A stretch of 64,000 nucleotides of DNA from IMCC45349 sp047219225 (GTDB lineage: Bacteria > Bacteroidota > Bacteroidia > Flavobacteriales > Flavobacteriaceae): the NCBI RefSeq assembly GCF_047219225.1, contig NZ_CP178208.1, positions 1,116,001 through 1,180,000 of the forward strand. The letters are read 5' to 3'. How positions within the stretch are numbered: the stretch's first letter is position 1; each line of letters opens with the position of its first letter. The notes under the pieces were generated by a model. It did no database searches, had not been told where the DNA came from, and was given only the letters and a program-made list of their open reading frames with translations. A program made the translations under genes and the position numbers. Positions 46,489 through 55,985 of the stretch are shown piece by piece.

Positions 46489-49239
46489 ATGAGAACATTT
46501 ATTAAGATTTTTATCTTGCTATTTTGTGTGTCAACTTATGCACAAACTACAGTTAAAGGTAATGTAACAGATGATAGTGGGCAGCCTTTACCTGGTGCTA
46601 ATGTTATTGTTGTAGGAACAACAACTGGAACTGTTACAGATTTTGACGGAAACTTTACATTAACTGTAAATCAAGACCCTCCATTTTCAATACAAATTAG
46701 TAGTGTTGGCTTTGAATCATCAACTCAAGAAGTTACATCAAACAACCAAACAATAAATGTTGTTTTAAAAGAAGGTAACGAACTTGATGAAGTTGTTATT
46801 TCTGCTTCCAGAACTCCAGAGCGTATTTTTGAATCGCCTGTAACTGTGGAACGCTTTGGATTAAAAGAAATAAAAAATACTGCTTCAGCCGATTTTTATG
46901 ATGGTTTAGAAAATCTTAAAGGTGTAGATATAAACACAAATAGTTTAACCTTTAAATCAATTAACACAAGAGGTTTTGCAACATTTGCAAACAATCGTTT
47001 TATGCAATTAGTTGATGGTATGGACAACTCAACGCCTGCATTAAATTTCCCTATAGGTAACTTAGTAGGAATGATAGAAACTGATGTTCAAAGTGTAGAA
47101 TTACTTCCTGGAGCTTCATCAGCATTATATGGAGCCAATGCTTTTAATGGTATTTTATTTATGAGAAGTAAAAATCCATTTGACCATGCTGGAATTAGTG
47201 CTTATTACAAACAAGGAATTACATCTCAAGAAGCAGCAGGTGATAATAACTATACCGATTTTGGTATTAGAATGGCTCATAAATTTAGTAACAAATTTGC
47301 AGCTAAGGTTAACTTTGCTTATCTAAAAGGTACTGATTGGGCTGCTACTAGTGAAGTAGACAAAACTGTTGTTGGTGGTACAAGAGCATCTAATGTAAAT
47401 TATGATGGAATTAATGTATATGGAGATGAAGTAGCAACTAATATTAGAGCAGCTTCTGGAGGTTTAGGTATTATACCTGATGTGGTTGTAAGTAGAACTG
47501 GATATAATGAAAGAGATTTAACCGATTATAATGCAGAAAGTGTAAAAGCAGATTGGGGATTATATTTCCGTCCTTGGGAAAATGATTTTGAAATAAGCTA
47601 TCAAGGAAAAGTTGGTACTGGAACAACAATCTACCAAGGAACTAATAGATATAGTATTGCTAACTTTAGACAACAACAACATAAACTTGAATTAAAAAAC
47701 GATAATTTCTTCTTGAGAGGTTATGTTGTTTCCGATAATGCTGGTGATTCATACGATATGGTATTTACAGGAATCAATATTAATAGAGCTTGGAAAAGTG
47801 ATGAACAATGGTTTGGGGAATACATTAACACTTATGCTGGTGCTACATTAGGTGGTGCTACAGACGAACAAGCACATGCTTTAGCAAGAGCTCAAGCAGA
47901 CACAGGGCGCTACGAACCTGGTTCACCAGAATTTATTGCGGCTTTTAATAGAAGTGTAAATGACCCTAATTTATCTACAGGTTCTAAGTTCCAAGATGAA
48001 TCAAAATATTATCATGCAGATGCTAATTATAACTTTAGCCATTTAGTTGACTTTGCAGATATCCAAGTGGGTGGTTCTTATAGAAAATATAAATTGAACT
48101 CTTCCGGAACAATCTATACTGATTATGACGGTACAATTGATTATTCTGAATTTGGTATTTATACTCAAATTCAAAAAAGTTTAGAGTTAAACAATGACAT
48201 GGAATTAAAACTTACAGGTTCAGCTCGTTATGATAAATCAGAATTTTTTGATGGTTTCGTTTCTCCAAGAATTTCTGCAGGTTTAACTTTAAATAAAAAT
48301 CACAACCTTAGGGCATCTGTTCAAACAGGATTTAGAAACCCTACAACTCAAGACTTATTCATTGGCTTAGATGCTGGTAGAGCTATACTTGTAGGTGCTG
48401 CTCCAGAAAACTTAGATAGATACTCTAGAAGCTATCAAATAAGTGGTGCTGGACAACAATTAGGTGTCCCAGCTGTTGTTAATCAAACTGGTGCTGCCGC
48501 TTACAATAACTCTTATACAGCTAGTTCTGCATTAGCATTAGCTGAAACTGGAGACCCTTCGGTTTTAGAAGTCGCAAATCCTAGCTTAGTAAAACCTGAA
48601 CAAATCACAACAGGAGAAGTAGGTTATAGAGGTAAATTTGAAAAAATAACTGTTGATTTTAGCGCTTATTATAATAGCTATAAAGATTTTATTTCTCAAG
48701 AAGTAGTTGTATCTCCTTTATATGGTACAGCTGGAGATGGTTCATTATCAATAGCTGCATTAGCAAATGGTGATAGTCAAGCATATAGCACTTACACAAA
48801 CTCTGAAGCAAAAGTTAACTCTTATGGAGCCTCAGTATCAGTATCTACTAAAGTTTTTGGTAATTTTGATTTAAGTGGAAGTTATACTTATGCAAAATTA
48901 GACTTTGACCAAGAAAAATACCCAGATTTCACAACTAACTTTAACACCCCAGAGCATAAATTCAAAGCTTCTTTTGGAAATACTGAGCTATTTAAAAACT
49001 TTGGATTTAACATAGCATATAGATTTAGTGACGATTATTTTTGGGAAGCTACATTTGGTAATGGTGTCGTACCAGAATTCCATGTCGTAGATGCTCAGAT
49101 TAATTTAAAAGTTCCTAGCTTAAAATCTACATTTAAAGCTGGAGCAACTAACCTTCTAGGAGACGAATACTTTACTGCATTTGGTACTGGATTTATTGGA
49201 TCACAGTATTATGTTTCTTGGACAATTAATAACCTATAA
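46489..49239 (+). CDS. TonB-dependent receptor paired with SGNH lipoprotein (916 aa)
   Basis: A signal peptide (~1-19, ...VSTYAQ), a regulatory sandwich (~20-105, PLPGANVIVVG and DFDGNFTL), a plug (~110-235, with ASRTPERIFESP and GASSALYGANAFNG) and a beta-barrel are seen, ending YVSWTINNL. It imports an unknown substrate. The SGNH-hydrolase lipoprotein gene starts 10 bases after its stop, so they form a two-gene unit, and the enzyme may remove acyl groups from the ligand. The 166-bp spacer upstream is AT-rich, with TATATTGC at 46453-46460 as a weak promoter candidate. Confidence 0.93.
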   Translation: MRTFIKIFILLFCVSTYAQTTVKGNVTDDSGQPLPGANVIVVGTTTGTVTDFDGNFTLTVNQDPPFSIQISSVGFESSTQEVTSNNQTINVVLKEGNELDEVVISASRTPERIFESPVTVERFGLKEIKNTASADFYDGLENLKGVDINTNSLTFKSINTRGFATFANNRFMQLVDGMDNSTPALNFPIGNLVGMIETDVQSVELLPGASSALYGANAFNGILFMRSKNPFDHAGISAYYKQGITSQEAAGDNNYTDFGIRMAHKFSNKFAAKVNFAYLKGTDWAATSEVDKTVVGGTRASNVNYDGINVYGDEVATNIRAASGGLGIIPDVVVSRTGYNERDLTDYNAESVKADWGLYFRPWENDFEISYQGKVGTGTTIYQGTNRYSIANFRQQQHKLELKNDNFFLRGYVVSDNAGDSYDMVFTGININRAWKSDEQWFGEYINTYAGATLGGATDEQAHALARAQADTGRYEPGSPEFIAAFNRSVNDPNLSTGSKFQDESKYYHADANYNFSHLVDFADIQVGGSYRKYKLNSSGTIYTDYDGTIDYSEFGIYTQIQKSLELNNDMELKLTGSARYDKSEFFDGFVSPRISAGLTLNKNHNLRASVQTGFRNPTTQDLFIGLDAGRAILVGAAPENLDRYSRSYQISGAGQQLGVPAVVNQTGAAAYNNSYTASSALALAETGDPSVLEVANPSLVKPEQITTGEVGYRGKFEKITVDFSAYYNSYKDFISQEVVVSPLYGTAGDGSLSIAALANGDSQAYSTYTNSEAKVNSYGASVSVSTKVFGNFDLSGSYTYAKLDFDQEKYPDFTTNFNTPEHKFKASFGNTELFKNFGFNIAYRFSDDYFWEATFGNGVVPEFHVVDAQINLKVPSLKSTFKAGATNLLGDEYFTAFGTGFIGSQYYVSWTINNL

Positions 49240-49249
49240 AATTATCGCA

Positions 49250-50752
49250 ATGAAAACTATCAAATATATTTTATTATCGGCTGTTTTAGTAAGTTTTACA
49301 GCTTGTAACGACCCTGAAGACTTTGTTGACGCTCCTGAAGAAATAATTGCTCCTGATTTAACATCTGGTAGCGCAGATTTATCAAACTATGTTGCTATTG
49401 GAGCATCATTTACTGCTGGATTTACAGACAATGCATTATTCATGGCAAGTCAAGAAAATTCATTTCCTAATATTATGTCGCAAATGTTTGCCCAAGCAAA
49501 TGGAGGTACTTTTAATCAGCCTTGGACAAACGATAATGTAGGTGGATTGCTATTAGGAGGTAACCCTATTGCAGCTCCTCGTTTATACTTTGATGGTGCT
49601 GGACCAGCTTTATTACCTGCTGCTCCAACTACTGAAGTATCAAACATATTGTCTGGACCTTTTAATAATATGGGAGTTCCAGGTGCTAAAAGTTTCCACA
49701 TTGTTGCTAATGGTTATGGTAATATTGCTGGAATAGGTAGTTTTGCAAACCCTTACTTTGTAAGAATGGCTTCTAACCCTAACGCAAGCGTACTAGAAGA
49801 TGCTTTAGCACAAAATCCAACATTTTTTACAATTTCAGAAATAGGTGGTAACGATGTTTTAGGTTATGCTACTTCTGGAGGAAGTGGAGTTGATCAAACT
49901 GGAAACCTTGACCCTGCTACTTATGGTAGTAATGATATTACTGATCCTAATGTATTTGCTCAAGTAGTAAGTACAATGGTAACTGCTTTATCATCAAATG
50001 GATCTAAGGGTGTAATTGCTACTGTACCTAGTATTATATACTTACCACATTTTACTACAGTACCGCACAACCCTGTACCATTAGATGCAGCTACTGCTGG
50101 TGCAGTAAATCAAGGTTATGCACCTTACAATGGTGGTTTATTACAAGCTGAATCTTTTGGATTTATATCTGCCGAAGAAAGAGCTCAAAGAACAATTAAT
50201 TTTGCAGAAGGGCAAAATGCTGTAGTTATTATTGATGAAGATTTAACAGATTTATCTGGACTAGGTTTACCTAGTTACAGACAAGCAACAGCAAACGATT
50301 TATTAGTGTTACCTAGCTCTTCTTTTATTGGAACGTTAGCTGACCCAAACAACCCTTTATCTGTAAATGGTGTTGCAGTTCCTTTAGCTGATAATTGGGT
50401 ATTAACTCCAGAAGAACAAGAAAATATAGCTGTAGCAACTCAAGCTTATAATAATACTATTATGGCACTTGCAAATTCAAATGAAAATTTAGCTTTATTA
50501 GATTTAGATGCTATTTTAATTGAAGCTTCTACAACTGGTATTGAGTTTGATGAATTTATTATGTCAACTGATTTAGTGATGGGAGGTTTAGTAAGTTTAG
50601 ATGGAATTCATTTAACTGCTAGAGGATATGCTTTAATGGCTAACAAATTTTTAGAAGCAATGGACATATCTTTTGGTTCTAACTTTGTTGAATCTGGTGC
50701 TTTAGCTAAAGCTGGTGATTACCCAACAAACTATTCGCCAATGCTACAATAA
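49250..50752 (+). CDS. SGNH/GDSL-family hydrolase lipoprotein
   Basis: From the ATG at 49250 (MKTIKYILLSAVLVSFTAC) the protein has 500 residues and a lipid cysteine at 19, followed by NDPEDF, which resembles a surface-export signal. The SGNH blocks are present: block I YVAIGASFTAGF with the nucleophile Ser (GDSL variant GASF), block III IGGNDVLGYA, and block V DGIHLTARGY with Asp and His. It is likely a cell-surface esterase or lipase. A 23-residue extension to 49181 overlaps the receptor and is rejected because it would hide the signal. It is co-transcribed with the TonB receptor. Confidence 0.88.
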   Translation: MKTIKYILLSAVLVSFTACNDPEDFVDAPEEIIAPDLTSGSADLSNYVAIGASFTAGFTDNALFMASQENSFPNIMSQMFAQANGGTFNQPWTNDNVGGLLLGGNPIAAPRLYFDGAGPALLPAAPTTEVSNILSGPFNNMGVPGAKSFHIVANGYGNIAGIGSFANPYFVRMASNPNASVLEDALAQNPTFFTISEIGGNDVLGYATSGGSGVDQTGNLDPATYGSNDITDPNVFAQVVSTMVTALSSNGSKGVIATVPSIIYLPHFTTVPHNPVPLDAATAGAVNQGYAPYNGGLLQAESFGFISAEERAQRTINFAEGQNAVVIIDEDLTDLSGLGLPSYRQATANDLLVLPSSSFIGTLADPNNPLSVNGVAVPLADNWVLTPEEQENIAVATQAYNNTIMALANSNENLALLDLDAILIEASTTGIEFDEFIMSTDLVMGGLVSLDGIHLTARGYALMANKFLEAMDISFGSNFVESGALAKAGDYPTNYSPMLQ

Positions 50753-50770
50753 ACAAAATATCATATTTAT

Positions 50771-50802
50771 AAAAAACCCAGAATTATGTTCTGGGTTTTT
50801 TA
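50771..50802 (+). terminator. Intrinsic terminator after the SGNH lipoprotein gene
   Basis: The stem AAAAAACCCAGAA/TTCTGGGTTTTTT with a five-base loop lies 19 bases after the stop and ends in a T-run. Confidence 0.92.
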
Positions 50803-50896
50803 TTTTACAATATATCAATAAGGTATGTAAAAAAAGGGCTTTTTTAATGCCTAAATATTTTGATTAAAAATCTATCATTTTTTTAATTAAAAAATA

Positions 50897-50904
50897 TATC
50901 TTTG
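50897..50904 (+). promoter_or_regulatory. -7 box (TATCTTTG) for atpD
   Basis: TATCTTTGC matches TAnnTTTG exactly. It lies 64 bases before the atpD ATG and after the preceding terminator, as expected for the atpDC promoter. Confidence 0.65.
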
Positions 50905-50967
50905 CAGCGCGAAAATCTAGCTGATTTTTCATTAAATATTTTAGCAAAAAACAAAAACATATAAGTA

Positions 50968-52476
50968 ATGTCAAAAGTTACAGGTAAAGTTGCACAAATA
51001 GTAGGTCCAGTAATCGATGTTGAATTCGGTTCTGGTGCTGAACTTCCAAAGATTTATGATTCGTTAGAAATTAACAGACCTGATGGTTCAACATTAGTAC
51101 TTGAAGTACAATCTCACATTGGTGAAGATACTGTACGTACTATTGCAATGGACTCTTCTGATGGTTTAAGTAGAGGAACTGAAGTTGTTGCAACTGGTGC
51201 TCCAATACAAATGCCAATTGGAGAAGATGTTTATGGACGTCTTTTTAATGTAATTGGAGATGCTATTGATGGTCTTGGTGATTTACCAAAAACTGATGCT
51301 GATGGTCTTCCAATTCACAGACAAGCACCTAAGTTTGAGGATTTATCAACTTCTACTGAAGTTTTATTTACAGGTATTAAAGTAATTGACCTTATCGAGC
51401 CTTATGCAAAAGGAGGTAAGATTGGATTATTTGGTGGTGCTGGTGTAGGTAAAACAGTATTAATTCAGGAGTTAATTAACAACATTGCTAAGGGACATGG
51501 TGGACTTTCAGTATTCGCAGGAGTAGGTGAAAGAACTCGTGAAGGTAACGATTTACTTCGTGAAATGTTAGAGTCTGGAATTATCAAATATGGTGATGAC
51601 TTTATGCATTCTATGGAAGAAGGTGGTTGGGATCTTCAAAAGGTTGACAAGAAAGCTATGTTAGACTCTAAAGCTACTTTCGTATTCGGACAAATGAATG
51701 AGCCTCCTGGAGCACGTGCTCGTGTTGCATTATCTGGTTTAACAATTGCTGAATACTTCCGTGATGGAGCTGGAGATGGACAAGGAAAAGATGTACTTTT
51801 CTTCGTAGATAACATCTTCCGTTTTACACAAGCTGGTTCTGAGGTATCTGCATTACTTGGTCGTATGCCATCTGCCGTAGGTTACCAACCTACATTAGCA
51901 ACAGAAATGGGTGCTATGCAAGAGCGTATTACTTCAACTAAAAAAGGATCAATTACATCTGTACAAGCAGTATATGTACCTGCGGATGATTTAACTGACC
52001 CTGCACCTGCTACTACGTTTGCTCACTTAGATGCAACAACAGTATTATCTCGTAAAATTGCTGAGCTTGGTATTTACCCAGCGGTAGATCCATTAGATTC
52101 TACTTCTCGTATTTTAACGGCTGATATTTTAGGTGATGAGCATTATGATTGTGCACAACGCGTAAAAGAGTTATTACAACGTTATAAAGAATTACAAGAT
52201 ATTATTGCTATTCTTGGTATGGAAGAATTATCTGAAGAAGATAAAATGGCTGTAGGACGTGCACGTCGTGTACAACGTTTCTTATCACAACCATTCCACG
52301 TAGCAGAGCAGTTTACAGGAATTCCAGGTGTATTAGTAGATATTAAAGAAACTATTAAAGGATTTAACATGATTATGGATGGTGAATTAGATCACTTACC
52401 AGAAGCAGCGTTTAACCTTAAAGGAACTATCGAAGAAGCTATTGAAGCTGGAGAGAAAATGCTTGCTGAAGCTTAA
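50968..52476 (+). CDS. atpD: F1F0 ATP synthase subunit beta
   Basis: The 502 residues form the catalytic F1 subunit. Walker A GGAGVGKT starts at residue 156. GERTREGNDL, the Walker B strand VLFFVDNIFRFTQ, and the ALLGRMPSAVGYQPTL signature are intact. Codon use shows more C-ending and CGT codons than its neighbours, as in highly expressed genes. atpC follows after 17 bases; the rest of the ATP synthase genes are not nearby, a split arrangement usual in Bacteroidota. Confidence 0.99.
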   Translation: MSKVTGKVAQIVGPVIDVEFGSGAELPKIYDSLEINRPDGSTLVLEVQSHIGEDTVRTIAMDSSDGLSRGTEVVATGAPIQMPIGEDVYGRLFNVIGDAIDGLGDLPKTDADGLPIHRQAPKFEDLSTSTEVLFTGIKVIDLIEPYAKGGKIGLFGGAGVGKTVLIQELINNIAKGHGGLSVFAGVGERTREGNDLLREMLESGIIKYGDDFMHSMEEGGWDLQKVDKKAMLDSKATFVFGQMNEPPGARARVALSGLTIAEYFRDGAGDGQGKDVLFFVDNIFRFTQAGSEVSALLGRMPSAVGYQPTLATEMGAMQERITSTKKGSITSVQAVYVPADDLTDPAPATTFAHLDATTVLSRKIAELGIYPAVDPLDSTSRILTADILGDEHYDCAQRVKELLQRYKELQDIIAILGMEELSEEDKMAVGRARRVQRFLSQPFHVAEQFTGIPGVLVDIKETIKGFNMIMDGELDHLPEAAFNLKGTIEEAIEAGEKMLAEA

Positions 52477-52493
52477 TATTAAAACAACAATCT

Positions 52494-52769
52494 ATGCTTT
52501 TAGAAATTGTAACACCAGAAGCCACTTTATTTAGTGGAGAAGTAGATTCAGTTGCTGTTCCAGGTGTGAATGGTGAGTTTCAAATGTTAAACAATCACGC
52601 GCCTATCGTTTCTATTTTAAAAGATGGATACGTGAAAATCTCTGGAAATATTCAATTAGAAGAAGAGGTTGAAGCTAAGTTTGAGAAAAAAGGTAATGCT
52701 ACTTGGTTAGCTATCAATTCTGGAACTATTGAAATGAAAGACAATAAAGTAATCCTTTTAGCTGATTAA
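52494..52769 (+). CDS. atpC: F1F0 ATP synthase subunit epsilon (short form)
   Basis: The 91 residues start MLLEIVTPEATLFSGEVDSV and contain PGVNGEFQMLNNHAPIV, the epsilon beta-sandwich. The C-terminal helical hairpin found in the ~135-residue E. coli protein is absent, which is usual for Bacteroidota and implies no epsilon-hairpin inhibition. It is co-transcribed with atpD and ends at a strong terminator. Confidence 0.95.
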   Translation: MLLEIVTPEATLFSGEVDSVAVPGVNGEFQMLNNHAPIVSILKDGYVKISGNIQLEEEVEAKFEKKGNATWLAINSGTIEMKDNKVILLAD

Positions 52770-52790
52770 TTTATTTCTAAATAAATAATA

Positions 52791-52822
52791 AAAAACGCGA
52801 AACTTATGTTTCGCGTTTTTTT
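52791..52822. terminator. Bidirectional intrinsic terminator
   Basis: AAAAACGCGAAAC-TTAT-GTTTCGCGTTTTT forms a perfect stem between atpC (plus) and the acyltransferase gene (minus), with T-runs on both strands. Confidence 0.92.
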
Positions 52823-52835
52823 GTTATTAAAACAC

Positions 52836-53924
52836 TTATACTTTAATAAATATCTTTTTTCTATACATAATGTAACCTAATAACAAATAAAAAGCTACTA
52901 CTGTTAATGCGTATAATAAAGATGAAAATTTATCACTCATAAAATCATGAGTATAAATAGTGGTGTATATCCAAGAGTGAATATTATCATTCTCTCCTAT
53001 TTTAACTTGATAAAAAATACTTGTAATAAAACTTGATAAGAAATATACAGTAATAGCATTCATGCCTGCATATTTAAGCATTGATCCTATTTGAATTGAT
53101 TTAATATCTGTAAAATAATATATAATAGCTAGTATAAGTGTTCCCCAACCACTTGTAACTAACACAAAACTACTACTCCATATTGCTTTATTAATAGGGA
53201 ACCAAATATTAAAAATATATCCAGAAACTAGAAGTAATAATCCTGTTCCAAATAACAAATAAACTCTATTATTAAGATTATCTAAAAGCCTAGCTACTAA
53301 TATTCCAAACAAACAACTTATAATGGATGGAAGAGTACTAAAAAAACCTTCAGGATCGTAGTCAGTCTTCCACATATGACTACCTAACAAGTTAGAATCA
53401 ATATACATTGCCCAATTATTTGGCGCTCTATCAAACGTAGGACTTATCCCTTCAGGTAAAATCATAAAACCAAGGAATAACCAATAGCCTAATAATACTG
53501 AACAACTAATTGCTAAAATTGTTTTCCAACTACAGTTAAGGTATAGAACTGCGGAAATAAAAAAGACAATTCCAATACGCTGTAAGACACCTGGAAATCT
53601 TAATGTTTCCCATTCACCTATAAAAGGAAAATAAGGTGTAAACCAATTTAAAACTAATCCTAAGCCAATAAGTTTTAAACTTCTAATAATTACTTTTTTA
53701 TAAGTCTCGACTGAATTAGACTTATTTTTATAAGCAAAGTATATTGATATACCTACAATAAATAAAAAGAATGGAAAAATAAGATCTGTTGGTGTTAATC
53801 CATGCCATTCAGCATGCAATAAAGGTTTATATACATGACTCCACGTACCAGGAGTATTAACCAATATCATAGCTGCAATCGTGAACCCTCTTAAAAAATC
53901 AACAGATTCAATTCTTTTGGCCAT
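52836..53924 (-). CDS. HGSNAT/NagX-like acyltransferase family membrane protein
   Basis: The 362 residues have about ten hydrophobic helices. The N-terminal ESVDFLRGFTIAAMILVN and the loop HAEWHGLTPTDLIFPFFLF match heparan-alpha-glucosaminide N-acetyltransferase relatives (DUF5009/DUF1624), in which the loop His carries the acetyl group. Family members can acetylate the amino group of glucosamine across a membrane. Its start is one base after the stop of the MFS transporter gene, inside an amino-sugar locus, which supports that role. Activity is inferred. Confidence 0.82.
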   Translation of the reverse strand: MAKRIESVDFLRGFTIAAMILVNTPGTWSHVYKPLLHAEWHGLTPTDLIFPFFLFIVGISIYFAYKNKSNSVETYKKVIIRSLKLIGLGLVLNWFTPYFPFIGEWETLRFPGVLQRIGIVFFISAVLYLNCSWKTILAISCSVLLGYWLFLGFMILPEGISPTFDRAPNNWAMYIDSNLLGSHMWKTDYDPEGFFSTLPSIISCLFGILVARLLDNLNNRVYLLFGTGLLLLVSGYIFNIWFPINKAIWSSSFVLVTSGWGTLILAIIYYFTDIKSIQIGSMLKYAGMNAITVYFLSSFITSIFYQVKIGENDNIHSWIYTTIYTHDFMSDKFSSLLYALTVVAFYLLLGYIMYRKKIFIKV

Positions 53925-53925
53925 C

Positions 53926-55257
53926 TTACTTCTTTTTCAATCCTAACTTATGACCTGCTAAAGCATAATAAAGAATAATAACATAACATGGTAAAAGTAT
54001 CCAATAACTACTTGTAGACGCTGTAGAAAGTGCTTCGGCATCAGCAATTCCATTAGCAACTAATTCATGCTTATTATTATCAACTAATCTTCCGTATAAT
54101 GGAGGAATAATTGCTCCACCTGATATTGCCATTATTAATAAAGCTGATGCTGTTTTAGTAAACTTTCCTAAACCTTGAAGTGTTAAAGGCCATACTGCTG
54201 GCCAAACTAAAGCATTAGCGATTCCTAAAGCTGCTACAAATAGTACTGAAGTAAAACCACTAGTAAATAAAATACAAATTGTAAAAATGATTCCTAAAAC
54301 TGCACTTATTCGTAATGCTTTTCCTTGACTTATATACTTAGGAATCAAGAACACTCCAAGAGCATAAGTAGCAACCATAGCCATTAAAGTAAATGTCGTG
54401 AAAAACTTAGCATCTTCTGCAGAAAAACCAAGTGATATTCCGTAGGCTATTATTGTATCACCAGCAATTACTTCGGCACCAACATATACAAACAATGTTA
54501 AAACACCCAACCATAAATGAGGGAATTGAAAAATACTTGTTTTTGTAGTTTCTCCTTCATTAGTTTCCTCAATTGGTTCTGCTTCAACATGAGGTAATGG
54601 TGCCTTTCTTATTAACAATCCTAACAACACCAAAATAACAGCCATAACAATATAAGGTGTTACAACACTATCTGCCATGGTATCTAGTAATTGATTCTTT
54701 TCTTCTAATGAAACTGTACTTAATTTATCTTTTATTTCATCTATTCCTGATAATAATAGTGCTCCAAAAATTAAAGAACCCAATGCACCAGCAACTTTGT
54801 TAGCTATACCCATAATGGCAATACGTTTAGCGCCACTTTCAATAGGCCCTAAAATTGTTATATATGGATTTGCTGCTGTTTGCAGTAAAGTCATTCCTAT
54901 TCCTTGAACAAAAATACCTGTTAAAAACACCCAATATGTTCTTGCTCCAGCAGCTGGAATAAAAATTAAAGCTCCAATTGCCATAACAATTAATCCTAAA
55001 GACATTCCTTTTCTATAACCAATTTTCTTTAAGATATAAGAAGCTGGTAAAGCCATTACAACAAACGATATATACGATGCAGTAGCTACTAAATAAGATT
55101 GTGCATCGGTTAACTCGTTAATTGTTTTCATAAATGGAATAAGTGCTCCATTAATCCAAGTAACAAAACCAAAAATGAAAAATAATCCAGCAATGATAAC
55201 TATTGGAATTAAATTGTTGTTTTTGCCTGATGACGTTTGATTGTTTGAATTTGACAT
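53926..55257 (-). CDS. Sugar MFS transporter, NagP/FucP-like
   Basis: The 443 residues have twelve hydrophobic helices and the FucP/GluP family features FVTWINGALIPFMK near the N-terminus and LQTAANPYITILGP in the middle. These H+/sugar symporters carry fucose, glucose or N-acetylglucosamine. The neighbours (NagX-like acyltransferase, NagB, SusCD) point to N-acetylglucosamine, as for NagP, but the substrate cannot be read from sequence. It lies 11 bases after the response-regulator stop, so transporter and regulators probably share a transcript. Confidence 0.88.
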   Translation of the reverse strand: MSNSNNQTSSGKNNNLIPIVIIAGLFFIFGFVTWINGALIPFMKTINELTDAQSYLVATASYISFVVMALPASYILKKIGYRKGMSLGLIVMAIGALIFIPAAGARTYWVFLTGIFVQGIGMTLLQTAANPYITILGPIESGAKRIAIMGIANKVAGALGSLIFGALLLSGIDEIKDKLSTVSLEEKNQLLDTMADSVVTPYIVMAVILVLLGLLIRKAPLPHVEAEPIEETNEGETTKTSIFQFPHLWLGVLTLFVYVGAEVIAGDTIIAYGISLGFSAEDAKFFTTFTLMAMVATYALGVFLIPKYISQGKALRISAVLGIIFTICILFTSGFTSVLFVAALGIANALVWPAVWPLTLQGLGKFTKTASALLIMAISGGAIIPPLYGRLVDNNKHELVANGIADAEALSTASTSSYWILLPCYVIILYYALAGHKLGLKKK

Positions 55258-55268
55258 GTTGTATTAGT

Positions 55269-55985
55269 TTAGTTTTCGTCGTTAGTATTTAAAATGCGCT
55301 CTTTTGTAATTTTAAGGTAGTTTCTACCTATAGGAATCTTTCTATTTGCTATTTCTACAGTATTCCCTTCAATGGCTTCAATTTTATTTATTGAAATTGT
55401 ATAGGAACGATGTACTCTAATAAAATTTGATTGTGGGAGTTCTTCAGTAATAGCAGAAAGTGATTTATGCACTACATAATCACCTATTTTAGTGATTACT
55501 TTAATATAGTCTTTAAGGCTTTCTATATATAGAATATCGTTTAAGTTAACCTTTACTAGTTTTTTATTTACTTTCAAAAATATATGTGGCTCTTGCTGAA
55601 GATTTGCATCTCCACTAGCACTCGACACATAAACCTGTTGGTAAACTTTATTTATTGTTTTTAAAAAGCGATTAAAAGGTATTGGTTTTACTAAGTAATC
55701 AAGAACATTTAACTCAAAACTCTTAACAGCGTATTCTCTATAAGCAGTAGTAATAACTATTAGTGGCTTGTGATTTAGATTTTCTATAAAAGAAAAACCT
55801 GTCATTTGTGGCATATTGATATCTAGAAAAATAACATCAATCTTTTCACGTTCTAATACACCATAAGCCTTTAATGGGTTATTAAATGTTTCTACTACTT
55901 CAATATGATCAAAGTTCTTTAAATGATCTTCAATTACATTAATTGCCAAAGGCTCATCATCTATAATTACACATTTAATTTTCAT
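55269..55985 (-). CDS. LytTR-family response regulator
   Basis: The 238 residues hold a receiver domain (~1-120) with IIDDEP, the phosphoacceptor Asp55 (FLDINMP) and VKPIPFNRF, and a LytTR DNA-binding domain (~135-235) with FLKVNKKLVKVNLNDILYIES and FIRVHRSYTISI. Its start overlaps the kinase stop by 4 bases (ATGA), so both are translated together. It likely controls the divergent SusCD-nagB genes and/or the transporter in response to an amino-sugar signal. The binding site is not identified. Confidence 0.93.
   Translation of the reverse strand: MKIKCVIIDDEPLAINVIEDHLKNFDHIEVVETFNNPLKAYGVLEREKIDVIFLDINMPQMTGFSFIENLNHKPLIVITTAYREYAVKSFELNVLDYLVKPIPFNRFLKTINKVYQQVYVSSASGDANLQQEPHIFLKVNKKLVKVNLNDILYIESLKDYIKVITKIGDYVVHKSLSAITEELPQSNFIRVHRSYTISINKIEAIEGNTVEIANRKIPIGRNYLKITKERILNTNDEN

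Noticed and set aside
49181..49249. Longer start for the SGNH lipoprotein overlapping the TonB receptor
   Set aside because: It would place 23 residues before a perfect lipoprotein signal.
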